From Bacillus sp. JCM 19034 (GTDB taxonomy: Bacteria > Bacillota > Bacilli > Bacillales > Bacillaceae_D): 43,325 nucleotides of DNA. Numbering within the stretch: position 1 is the first letter of the stretch; each line of letters begins with the position of its first letter. A program made the position numbers and the translations under genes. Below the pieces are notes generated by a model. It was not told the origin of the DNA. It ran no database searches and was given only the letters and a program-made list of their open reading frames with translations. Below are positions 27,847 to 36,703 of the stretch, piece after piece. The stretch covers positions 1 to 43,325 of the forward strand of contig NZ_BAXR01000025.1 of NCBI RefSeq assembly GCF_001310635.1, read 5' to 3'.

Positions 27847-28784
27847 ACTTGTAATGTTTTATTACATCTCGTCAAATCTTTGTTCTTATAATAGAGCCTA
27901 AATACGAGATCTTGATTATAGTTACCAAATCCTGAACCGAATAAGGTTAAACCACCAACATGCTTAGCATCTTCTTTAACGGAAATACGAAATGACCATT
28001 GTTTATCAAGGACGTTAACATCATGAATCGTGACAGGTGAAATTTGTTGACCATCGATATACGTACCATCCTTCGAAATACGTAAGATTTTTAATATTCC
28101 GTATTGATTGATGATCCGTGGCCACCAATCAGGTGTGTATTTTCCAGGACGGTCACCATAATCTCCAGGACTTGTCCATGTACCTACTTCTACTTTATTT
28201 AGTTCAAATGTAATGTCGGATGGCCAGTTGTCATTTGTAAAAGGAGCTTCTGAAGAAGCCTCAAAGGAAATTTCTAATTCTTCTGGTTCTTGACTAGAAA
28301 GTAGAAAATTCGGGATTTTATATTCAACAAACCCTTCACTAAACCATAGTATTTTCGCGTTAACGCGTTGTGGATCTAAGAAATAACGTGGCTCATCAAA
28401 TTCACCAACATATTTCTCAGTTGTTGCTAAACCGCAAGTAGGTTTAACTAAGAAATCGGTATAATGACCTACTGATACTTCTGTATGATAAAATTCTTTT
28501 TTTAATTGCTGGTGATTTGGAAAAAGGATTTCTATTTTTTCTGTATTCAAAATACAAAGCTTTTGAACACCGCCCCTCCCAGGAATCATCTCAGTACGAA
28601 TGATACCGGCTTTTTCGAGCTTTTTAATGTGCATTGTCATAATCGCACTACTTAAACCAGAAGCTTCAGCTAACTCACGAATATTCATAGATTTATTATT
28701 AAGGTGTTGAATTAAAGCTAGGCGAACTTTACTGGCAAGTGCTTCATAGACAGGAAGTGATTTATCAGATATATCTAATTGCAT
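27843..28784 (-). CDS. ArsR-like winged-helix regulator with large C-terminal domain
   Basis: This protein has 313 residues. Residues 8-85 are an ArsR-type winged helix (LASKVRLALIQHLNNKSMNI, SGLSSAIMTMHIKKLEKAG). The remaining 225 residues, far longer than a usual ArsR protein, are beta-rich and aromatic (TWTSPGDYGDRPGKYTPDWW), suggesting a sensory or carbohydrate-binding module; that is inference. No cysteine metal site is evident. Divergent from the RraA-like gene and next to the glycan cluster, it is the likely local regulator. TTGTTAA palindromes at 28837-28854 and 28888-28900 could be its operators. Confidence 0.8.
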   Translation of the reverse strand: MQLDISDKSLPVYEALASKVRLALIQHLNNKSMNIRELAEASGLSSAIMTMHIKKLEKAGIIRTEMIPGRGGVQKLCILNTEKIEILFPNHQQLKKEFYHTEVSVGHYTDFLVKPTCGLATTEKYVGEFDEPRYFLDPQRVNAKILWFSEGFVEYKIPNFLLSSQEPEELEISFEASSEAPFTNDNWPSDITFELNKVEVGTWTSPGDYGDRPGKYTPDWWPRIINQYGILKILRISKDGTYIDGQQISPVTIHDVNVLDKQWSFRISVKEDAKHVGGLTLFGSGFGNYNQDLVFRLYYKNKDLTRCNKTLQV

Positions 28785-28836
28785 CTAGTTCCTCCATCGT
28801 CAAATGATTAATGTATATGTAAATGATAATAACGCT

Positions 28837-28900
28837 TTGTTAACTTTTTAACAAGTTTATTTTAGTAAAACATTCAAATTATGACTGTTTGTTAAACAAA
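28837..28900. promoter_or_regulatory. Two TTGTTAA palindromes, candidate ArsR-type operators
   Basis: TTGTTAA (28837-28843) and TTAACAA (28848-28854) form one dyad, and TTTGTTAAACAAA (28888-28900) forms a second, perfect one. Both are in the divergent regulator/RraA promoter region. A further TTAACAA half-site lies at 29689-29695, before the cluster promoter. Confidence 0.45.
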
Positions 28901-29010
28901 TGATATAAAAAAAGCAGAATTATAACGAAATAGCGGATTTCTACTATAAGAAAATGTGTTAAAATAATAGTAATAATGAATAGGATAATAATCATTTAGG
29001 AGGGACACAT

Positions 29011-29505
29011 TTGAGTTTCACTACTTCATTACTCTGTGATGAACATAAAGGCAATATAATCGTAGCCGAAAGTTCGTTATTTCAATTTTACGGAAATAAG
29101 AAAGCCTTTTCAGGTCCTGTCGTAACAGTAAAAGTTTATGAAGATTACGCATTGATTGATGAAGTAATTGATGAGGCAGCTGAAGGCAGTGTCGTTGTCA
29201 TACATGGATCAGGTTCCAGGCGTTCGGCTTTAATTGGTAAGGAGCTAGTAGAAAAAGCAGTGAAAAAAGGTATTTCAGGGTTCATTGTGTATGGATGTAT
29301 ACGTGACTCTACGGTTATTAATGAGTCGAATATTAGTATGTTAGCAATAGGTACAAACCCAGTGCTAAGCTCTAAGGAACGTGCGGGTGAAAAAAATGTT
29401 TCCTTTCATTTTGCAAGCGTAGATTGGACTCCTGGTTTATATGTGTATGTCGATCAGGATGGAATGGTTGTTTCAAAAACGAATTTACTAGAAGATACGG
29501 ATTAA
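29011..29505 (+). CDS. RraA-like protein (RraA/HMG aldolase fold)
   Basis: This protein of 164 residues starts at TTG 29011 behind GGAGGG. It matches the RraA family along its length: SLLCDEHKGNIIVAE, FSGPVVTVKVYEDYALIDE, VVVIHGSGSRRSALIG, GFIVYGCIRDSTVINE and a closing YVYVDQDGMVVS. GCIRD includes the Arg-Asp pair that binds metal and substrate in the aldolase/decarboxylase members. E. coli RraA inhibits RNase E, while others cleave 4-hydroxy-4-methyl-2-oxoglutarate. Neither role can be assigned here. It is monocistronic with a strong terminator. Confidence 0.88.
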   Translation: MSFTTSLLCDEHKGNIIVAESSLFQFYGNKKAFSGPVVTVKVYEDYALIDEVIDEAAEGSVVVIHGSGSRRSALIGKELVEKAVKKGISGFIVYGCIRDSTVINESNISMLAIGTNPVLSSKERAGEKNVSFHFASVDWTPGLYVYVDQDGMVVSKTNLLEDTD

Positions 29506-29516
29506 AGGTAAGTTGG

Positions 29517-29562
29517 AAAGTACATGGTGACATCCATGTACTTTTTTTTATTTTTTTTTTGC
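29517..29562 (+). terminator. Strong terminator after RraA-like gene
   Basis: AAAGTACATGG (29517-29527) pairs perfectly with CCATGTACTTT (29534-29544), followed by long T-runs to about 29562. The remaining 325 bp up to 29887 are the cluster's promoter and operator region. Confidence 0.92.
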
Positions 29563-29747
29563 TATAAAGTAGCTCTTTATTAATAAAACGATTAATTAAA
29601 TGATTCTTGATATTGTTAAGGTATTTATCGATGTTTCCATTGATCTTACCGAATCCTTCTGTATAATTTTGTAAATAACAAGAGAGCGTTAACAAATATA
29701 TAAAAGTTAATCATTGAAAAAGAAAAAAATAAGCGAAAAAACAGTTA

Positions 29748-29777
29748 TTGACAAACATATTTATTAATAACTATAAT
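29748..29777 (+). promoter_or_regulatory. Sigma-A promoter of the glycan cluster
   Basis: Consensus TTGACA (29748-29753) and TATAAT (29772-29777) are 18 bp apart, about 110 bp before the first gene of the cluster. A match this good implies strong transcription unless repressed, which fits the cre-like sites just downstream. Confidence 0.8.
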
Positions 29778-29793
29778 TAGGTCAAAATTAGGA

Positions 29794-29851
29794 TGTTAAC
29801 GTTTTAATAAAAATGTGAATTATTTTTTGCTCTTGTGTGTAAGCGTTTCAT
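29794..29851 (+). promoter_or_regulatory. Two cre-like sites downstream of the cluster promoter
   Basis: TGTTAACGTTTTAA (29794-29807) fits the cre consensus at 12 of 14 positions. TGTAAGCGTTTCAT (29838-29851) keeps the core but is one T short of the perfect TGTAAGCGTTTTCA, which matters given the many single-base losses in this window. Both lie in the leader, where bound CcpA would act as a roadblock. Confidence 0.55.
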
Positions 29852-29887
29852 TATAGCTCTAGGAAGAATGTAAGGGGGAATGAATAG

Positions 29888-32795
29888 ATGAGGATGAAGC
29901 TAATACGCAAGTTTTTCTTCTCCATTATTGTTTGCATTATTATAGGTTCATCGTTCTTAAGTGAGGTAAGCTTTGCTGAAGGTGAACTTCCTAATGAAGA
30001 AATGGAAACTGGCTTTATGGAAAGGGAATCCGTTCTTGATGAGAAATATAGTTCGTATTTATCAAAAATTGAGAGCGTATATGTAGGAGATGATATTGTA
30101 TTAGATCAAATGGGTGAAATTGTTTCTGATTCTAGTGATCTAACAATGTACGAGGGAGAAGAAGTGATAAAGGTTGAGCGAAACAAAGACGTGACATTAC
30201 GTATCAATGCCCCAGAGGATAATGATTACAAAATCGCTCTCAAGTATTTGATTGATGATGAGAATGTGCTACCAACACAGCTCTCATTAAGAGTGAATGG
30301 AGAAACTCCATACTATGAATTAAGGAATCTTATCTTTGAAAGCAAGTGGGCATCACCAGACACGATTCCACTCGATAAATACGGTAACGAAATTGTCCCA
30401 CAGCCTTATAAAGTTTACGAATGGCAAGATAAATTTTTAGTAGATTCAAGTTACCGATCGAGTGAGCCATTATTAATACCTCTAGAGAAAGGAGATAATA
30501 AATTAACGTTATCTGTTCAAGAAGGAAATTTGTTGATTAAAGAGCTTCGATTAGTAGGACAAGAGAATTTGGATAATTATGAATATTCAGAAGCGAGTGG
30601 TAACCAGATGATTACGATACAAGGAGAAAATATTATGTATCGGAACGATTCATCTATTCGTGCAGGTGCTGCCTTTAATATCGATTTAGAACCGTATCAT
30701 TCTAGTAAGCGAGTGCTCAATTTTCTTGATGACAGTTCCTTTAAAAATGCTGGTCAAAAAGTCAGTTATGAATTTGAGGTTGAAGAAGCAGGATTCTACT
30801 ACTTGGGTATGAATTATCGTCAACGGGCTAGAGATGATTTTCCAGTCTTTATTCATATTCTTATTAATGATGAAATTCCAGTTGCCGAATACCAAAATTA
30901 CCCTTTAGATTATACGACTGAATTTAAGGTACACACCGTAACAGATTTCGAGTCTGACACACCAATCCCAATTTACTTAGAGGAGGGGTTGAATACGTTA
31001 AGTTTTGTGATTAGTTTAGATCCACTTAAGGAGACGATTGAAGCGGTTGAACAGCTTATTTATGAAATTCAACTACTTTCTTTAGAATTAAATAATTTAG
31101 CAGGTCCAAATGCAGACCGACATCGAGACATCAATGTAGAAGAGTTTATCCCAGGAGTGACAGAACAATTAATAACATGCTGATACGATGCTTGCTTTGT
31201 ACGAAGTAGTAAGCGTTTACAATCCTGACGTTCCTCAAATTGGAGCATTTGCAAATCTAAACATTGCAGAGCAGCAATTAAGAAGTTTAGCAGATGATAT
31301 AGATCGATTAGTTGTTCGAAAAAATGAATTATCAACGGGGACAAATTCTGTTACTGCTCAATTAGGTAATTTACTCCAGTCTGTTATTGATAATGGAATT
31401 GCGTTTGACCGCATTTATTTATATCAAGATGAAGCTGAATTGCCTTCCAAAGCAGGCTTTATTCAAGCCCAACAAGCAAAGTTAGTTCGACTCTTTCAGT
31501 CTTTTGGAGACCAAGATTATTCAATTGACCGTAAAAATCCTGATCATCTCCAAGTGTGGATCAACCGCCCAAGGCAATACATTGAAATTATTCAACAGAT
31601 GATTGACGAACAATTTACACCAGAAACCGGTATTCAAGTTGATATTTCAATCATGCCTGATCAAAATAAATTGATTCTTGCAAATGCAGCTGGTGAGGCA
31701 CCAGATGTGGCTGTTGGAGTAAATTATGCCCTACCATTTGAAATCGCGATCCGAGGTGCATTGCAGGATTTAAAAGAATTTGAAGATTTCCCTGAGATCC
31801 AAACAAGATTTCCAGAAGGCTTACATATTCCAGCTACTGTTGGAGATGGAATTTATGCCTTGCCAGATACAATGAATTTTTGGGTCATGTTTTATCGCAA
31901 AGACATTTTAGAGTCACTAGAATTACCTGTTCCTGAAACCATTGATGAATTACAAACTTACTTACCAGAGCTAAGAAGAAGAGGTATGAATTTCTTCTAT
32001 CCTACGGCTGGAATGCCTGGTATTAAATTATTCCCAGGTACAATGCCGCTCATATATCAGAATGATGGTCGCTTTTATGGAGAGAGCATCGATCGAACAC
32101 ATTTTAATGAAAACGCTTCGGTTGAGGGGATGAGACAATTAACAGAGCTCTTTACCATTTACAATGCTCCATATGATGTTCCTAGCTTTTATCAACAATT
32201 TAGAGATGGTTCTTTGCCAATCGGGATTTCAGATTATTTTATGTATAACTTGATTTTAAACGCTGCACCAGAAATAGCCAATTCTTGGGATATTGCTTTA
32301 ATGCCGGGAATTGAAAGTGAAGATGGTGAAATCCAAAGGTGGTCAGCAGGAGGAGCAGAGAGCAACATTATTTTTGATGATAGCGAATTAAAAGATGAAG
32401 CATGGGAGTTTTTGAAATGGTGGTCTAGTACTGACGTGCAAATTGCATTTGGTAATACGCTACAAATCACATATGGTGAGGAGTATATTTGGAACACAGC
32501 AAATATTGAAGCGTATGCAGGGCTTCCGTGGAACAGCTCGCATAAAGAAACGATTATAGCACAAACAGAATGGGTGACAGAGGTTCCGCGGGTTCCAGGA
32601 AGTTATATGCTCGAGCGTGAAGTGAGCAATGCCTACAACTCAATTATTTTAGATGGGGAAAATTTACGTACAGCCATCGATCTAGCAAGTAAGAGAATTA
32701 ATCGTGAAACACAGAGGAAGTTAGAAGAGTTTGAATATATTAAAGACGGTGAGTTAATTGAAGAATATCCTAACCCTGAATTTAATTTGAATTAG
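29888..32795 (+). pseudogene. Very large solute-binding protein with N-terminal carbohydrate-binding-like modules, one frameshift
   Basis: Joined, the two frames give about 968 residues, twice the usual binding protein. A signal peptide (residues 1-31, FLSEVSFAEGE, no lipobox Cys) is followed by about 380 residues of beta-rich sequence in two similar halves (VTLRINAPEDNDYKIALKYL near 97; VSYEFEVEEAGFYYLGMNYR near 295), each resembling a CBM6/35 jelly roll. A helical linker follows, then from about residue 555 an ABC family-1 binding fold (LQVWINRPRQYIEIIQQM, GIYALPDTMNFWVMFYRKDI, DEAWEFLKWWSS). Removing one A near 31175, or adding two bases, joins the parts. It is first gene after the promoter, and the permeases follow directly. 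It probably holds a polymeric glycan at the wall while presenting fragments for import. Confidence 0.8.
31208..31221 (+). promoter_or_regulatory. Intragenic cre-like site
   Basis: AGTAAGCGTTTACA agrees with the cre consensus at 13 of 14 positions, inside the coding sequence of the large binding protein. CcpA roadblocks within first genes are known in bacilli; chance is also possible. Confidence 0.45.
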
Positions 32796-32809
32796 CAGGA
32801 GGCCCTTAT

Positions 32810-33768
32810 ATGCAACAGATTAATAGAGAGGGAGAGCCGTTAATAGAAAGAGATGCCATAAAAAGGTAGACCCTGATTTAAAATCGGCACGTAGGCAAAA
32901 GAAAATTCCTTATATATTTTTGCTACCTTATATTCTCATGTTCTCCCTTTTTATCATTATACCGATTATTATGGCAATTTATTTATCGTTTACTAACTTT
33001 AATACGATAGAAACGCCATCGTTTATAGGATTTTTAAACTATATTAATTTGTTAACACAAGATGAAATTTTCATGCAATATGTATTGCCTAATACTGTAT
33101 TATTTGCCCTTATCGTAGGACCTGGAGGATACCTTTTAGCATTCCTTTTAGCATGGAGTCTTGCACAAATTACTCCTAAAATGAGGATGATTCTTGCATT
33201 AATTTTTTATTCTCCATCTATGACACAAGGTGTAGCGATGGCGGTAGTTTGGACAGTTATTTTTAGTGGGAACCAATCAGGTTATGTGAACAGCCTTTTA
33301 ATTAATTGGGGCTTTATTACAGAGCCGATTGTTTTCTTGCAAGATAGTCGCTTTATCCTATTTATTATGATTATTGTTGCTCTTTGGAGTAGTATGGGCG
33401 TTGGGTTTTTAGCGATGCTTGCTGGTGTACTTAATGTTGATGAGTCCCTTTATGAGGCTGGGGCTATTGATGGTATTCGGAATCGAGTTCAAGAACTTTT
33501 TTATATCACGATTCCTTCAATGAAGCCACAAATGTTATTTGGTGCCGTAATGGCGATTGTTAATACGTTTGCGACAGGTATGATTGGGGTCCAGCTGACA
33601 GGCTCAAACCCGACGCCGAATTATGCAGGTCAATTAATTGTAAATCATATTGAGGATTATGGGTTTATTCGATTTGAAATGGGCTATGCAGCAGCACTTT
33701 CAGTAGTTCTTTTACTGATTATCTATTTATTCTCTTACATTTCGAAAAAACTATTTAGTGAATCCTAG
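32810..33768 (+). pseudogene. CUT1 sugar ABC permease (MalF/UgpA-like), frameshift near N-terminus
   Basis: After GGAGG, ATG 32810 starts a hydrophilic leader ([18 protein letters not shown]). One A is missing in the A5 run near 32870, and restoring it leads into [20 protein letters not shown] and six helices, about 320 residues. The EAA loop [20 protein letters not shown] (about residue 225) docks the ATPase. It is the first half of permease pair 1, 14 bp after the binding protein and 14 bp before its partner. Confidence 0.88.
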
Positions 33769-33782
33769 AAAGGAAAGATACT

Positions 33783-34652
33783 ATGGCTCTGAAAGTCAAT
33801 GGATCGAATCCAAAAAAATTCCATAAAAGCCAATTGAAATTTTATGCGGTGTTAATACCATTTGCTATATTCATGGTTTTACCGATTGTATTCATTTTTA
33901 ACCATGCTTTTAAACCGTTAGATGAGTTATATGCGTTTCCGCCTAGATTTTTTGTTTATCGGCCGACCTTTGACAATTTTCATAATTTGTTTGAACTCGC
34001 TAATTCGTCGGGCATTCCTTTAAGTCGTTACATTTTAAATAGTGCCATTGTAACTCTAGCAGTGGTCTTTCTTTCGGTATTAATATCATCAATGGCTGGT
34101 TATGTTTTATCGAAAAAACAATTTAGAGGAAAATTTACCTTTTTTGAAATTAACAATTTAGCACTTATGTTTGTTCCAATTGCAGTAACGATTCCACGTT
34201 TCTTAACGGTGTCATTTTTAGGAATTGAAGATACGTTTTTTGCTCACATATTACCGTTATTAGCAATGCCAGTAGGTGTGTTTCTGTTAAAGCAATTTAT
34301 TGATCAAATTCCTGATTCATTAATTGAAGCAGCGATTATTGATGGTGCGAGTGATTTACGTATTTATTTCAAAATTATATTGCCATTAATTAAACCAGCC
34401 GTTGCAACAGCAGCGATACTAGCCTTCCAGCTCGTATGGAATGACCTTGAGACATCGGTTTTATATACGACGAGTGAAAATATGAGGACGTTAGCATTTT
34501 TCATGAATACGTTAGTTGCTGATACGAATGTTGTTGTTGGTCAGGGGATGGCCGCAGTTGCTTCCTTGATTATGTTTGTACCAAATCTAATCTTATTTAT
34601 CATTTTACAAAGTATGGTCATGAACACAATGTCACATTCTGGGTTAAAGTAG
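33783..34652 (+). CDS. CUT1 sugar ABC permease (MalG/UgpE-like)
   Basis: This permease has 289 residues and six helices. A cytoplasmic start ([17 protein letters not shown]) precedes helix 1, and [20 protein letters not shown] near residue 180 is the EAA loop. The GAAAGG site gives ATG 33783. It is partner of the preceding permease. No ATPase gene follows, so a shared MsmX-type ATPase is presumed. Confidence 0.9.
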   Translation: MALKVNGSNPKKFHKSQLKFYAVLIPFAIFMVLPIVFIFNHAFKPLDELYAFPPRFFVYRPTFDNFHNLFELANSSGIPLSRYILNSAIVTLAVVFLSVLISSMAGYVLSKKQFRGKFTFFEINNLALMFVPIAVTIPRFLTVSFLGIEDTFFAHILPLLAMPVGVFLLKQFIDQIPDSLIEAAIIDGASDLRIYFKIILPLIKPAVATAAILAFQLVWNDLETSVLYTTSENMRTLAFFMNTLVADTNVVVGQGMAAVASLIMFVPNLILFIILQSMVMNTMSHSGLK

Positions 34653-34660
34653 GTGTCTAA

Positions 34661-36703
34661 ATGAAAAAAATTATCAAAATGACGACGATTTGGCTTATCT
34701 GCTTCTTCTTGTTGTTGATCGATAACAGCTCATATGCGTCGGCAAATGTAGCATATAAAACCTTTACAGAAGATGGTTTTGGAAATTATGTAGAAACCCA
34801 GACTGCATATACAGTAAAAAGTACGATTGTCAAATTTGGAGATGAACTTTTTAGTCAAGCATCAGATTTAAAAGTAAGTTCAGATGGATTGATATATGTA
34901 TCAGATACTGGCCATGGTCGCGTTATCGTTGGTGATCAAAATGGCGAATTCATTAGGATTATTGGCGATGATATCCTTACGCGGCCGACTGGGATCTTCT
35001 TGACCGACGATCGATTATATGTTGCTGATGAAATCGCAGAAAAGGTTTTTGTGTTCTCTTTAGAAGGAGAGCTATTAGATGAATTTGGTAGACCAGATAG
35101 TATTTTGTTCGGATCCGGTTCTACTTTTGTCCCTGAACGCATTGCTGTCGATCAAAGGGATAATGTTTATATCATTTCACGAGGAAATTCGAATGGAATG
35201 ATTCAGATCAATGCAAACACCGGTGACTTTATCGGTTACTTCTCACCAAACCAAACAAGGGTTAGCCCGTTAACGGTTTTTAGAAGGGCTATTTTTACTG
35301 ATGAGCAGTTGAGTAGAATGATCGATATGGTTCCACCAACGGCGACCAATATAAATATTGATAATCGTGGTTTAGTGTATACCGTTACTCAAGGTGAAGG
35401 TAGAGATTCTATTAAAAAACTGAATATGGCAGGTCAAAACATTATTGATATTCAGGCATTTGATCCCTTCCCGATCTCAATTGATATCGGTTCTCTAGAT
35501 AATATTTTTGTTGCAAGTGAAAATGGTTTTATTTACGAGTATACAAGTGAAGGTAATTTGTTATTTGTTTTTGGTGGTCGTGATAATGGACGGCAGCGTG
35601 TCGGAGTATTTGGGAAATTATCTGCGGTCGCTTTAGATGATGAAGATAATATTTATGCACTTGATCAAGAAAAAAATGAGATTCAAATATTCCAACCGAC
35701 GGAATTTGCTAGTCTTGTTCATGAAGCGCTTACGTTATACCAAAACGGGGATTATGCAGCTAGTAAAGAACCTTGGGAAGAAGTCATTCGCTTAAATAGT
35801 TTGTTTGACTTTGCTAATTTAGGATTAGGTGAGGCCTATTTTAAAGAAGAAATGTATGATGAAGCGTTGGATTCGTTTCGTTTAGCGAAATATAAAACAG
35901 GTTACTCTGATTCCTTCTGGGAGCTACGAAATATTTGGTTACGTGAAAATATGATTCGGATTTTATTTATATTAGTTGGGTTGGTCGTTTTAAAGAAATT
36001 ATGGAACATGTTTGAAAGAAGGTATCGCTATATTGCAAGGTGGAAAGAAAGGATCAATAAAAAGTACGAATTGAAATTGTTAAAGGATATCGTCTTCCTG
36101 AAACACCTACTTCGCCACCCGTTAGATAGTTTCTATAGCATTAAATATGAAAATAAAACGAGTGTTTTATCTTCAACGCTATTATTACTGTTTTTCTTTA
36201 TCATCTATGTGTGTGATAAATATTATTCGGGGTTTATTTTTAGGACAGTTGAAGATGGTGAATATACAATTGGCACGGATTTCTTAGTTGTGACGAGTTC
36301 AATGATATTCATTATCGTATGTCATTATTTAGTTTGTACAATTAATGATGGGGAAGGGAAGTTCCAGCAGATTTATTCAGGAGTCATTTATTCTTTAGCT
36401 CCATATTTCATTTTGAAACCGTTTGTCATTGTTGCGAGTAATGTTTTAACATTTAACGAAATTTATTTACTGCAGTTTGCTAACTTTTTCATATATTCAT
36501 GGGTTGCGATTTTAGTCTTCGTTATGATTAAGGAAATTAATGATTATTCGATTCGTGAAACTATTAGAGTGATTTTATTAACATTATTTACGCTATTAAT
36601 TGGCGTGCTTCTCATCTTTATTGTTTACGTTTTAGTATCACAAATGTTAACGTTTGTCGTTTCGATCTTTAATGAGGGGGTGTATCGAGTTGAAAATAGG
36701 TAA
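34661..36703 (+). CDS. NHL-propeller / TPR / Yip1-type membrane protein
   Basis: This protein of 680 residues combines three parts. A signal peptide (1-28) leads into a six-bladed NHL-like propeller (about 50-345) with repeats such as GLIYVSDTGHGRVIV, RLYVADEIAEKVFVF, NVYIISRGNSNG and NIYALDQEKNEIQIF. A TPR pair (about 350-405, ALTLYQNGDYAASKEPWEEV, then YFKEEMYDEALDSFRLAKY) follows. After a TM helix near 430 and a basic segment comes a five-helix Yip1-like domain (about 470-670). The propeller and TPR should face outward. It may scaffold the transporter or sense glycans. It is 8 bp after the permease and overlaps the next gene by 14 bp. Function unproven. Confidence 0.82.
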   Translation: MKKIIKMTTIWLICFFLLLIDNSSYASANVAYKTFTEDGFGNYVETQTAYTVKSTIVKFGDELFSQASDLKVSSDGLIYVSDTGHGRVIVGDQNGEFIRIIGDDILTRPTGIFLTDDRLYVADEIAEKVFVFSLEGELLDEFGRPDSILFGSGSTFVPERIAVDQRDNVYIISRGNSNGMIQINANTGDFIGYFSPNQTRVSPLTVFRRAIFTDEQLSRMIDMVPPTATNINIDNRGLVYTVTQGEGRDSIKKLNMAGQNIIDIQAFDPFPISIDIGSLDNIFVASENGFIYEYTSEGNLLFVFGGRDNGRQRVGVFGKLSAVALDDEDNIYALDQEKNEIQIFQPTEFASLVHEALTLYQNGDYAASKEPWEEVIRLNSLFDFANLGLGEAYFKEEMYDEALDSFRLAKYKTGYSDSFWELRNIWLRENMIRILFILVGLVVLKKLWNMFERRYRYIARWKERINKKYELKLLKDIVFLKHLLRHPLDSFYSIKYENKTSVLSSTLLLLFFFIIYVCDKYYSGFIFRTVEDGEYTIGTDFLVVTSSMIFIIVCHYLVCTINDGEGKFQQIYSGVIYSLAPYFILKPFVIVASNVLTFNEIYLLQFANFFIYSWVAILVFVMIKEINDYSIRETIRVILLTLFTLLIGVLLIFIVYVLVSQMLTFVVSIFNEGVYRVENR

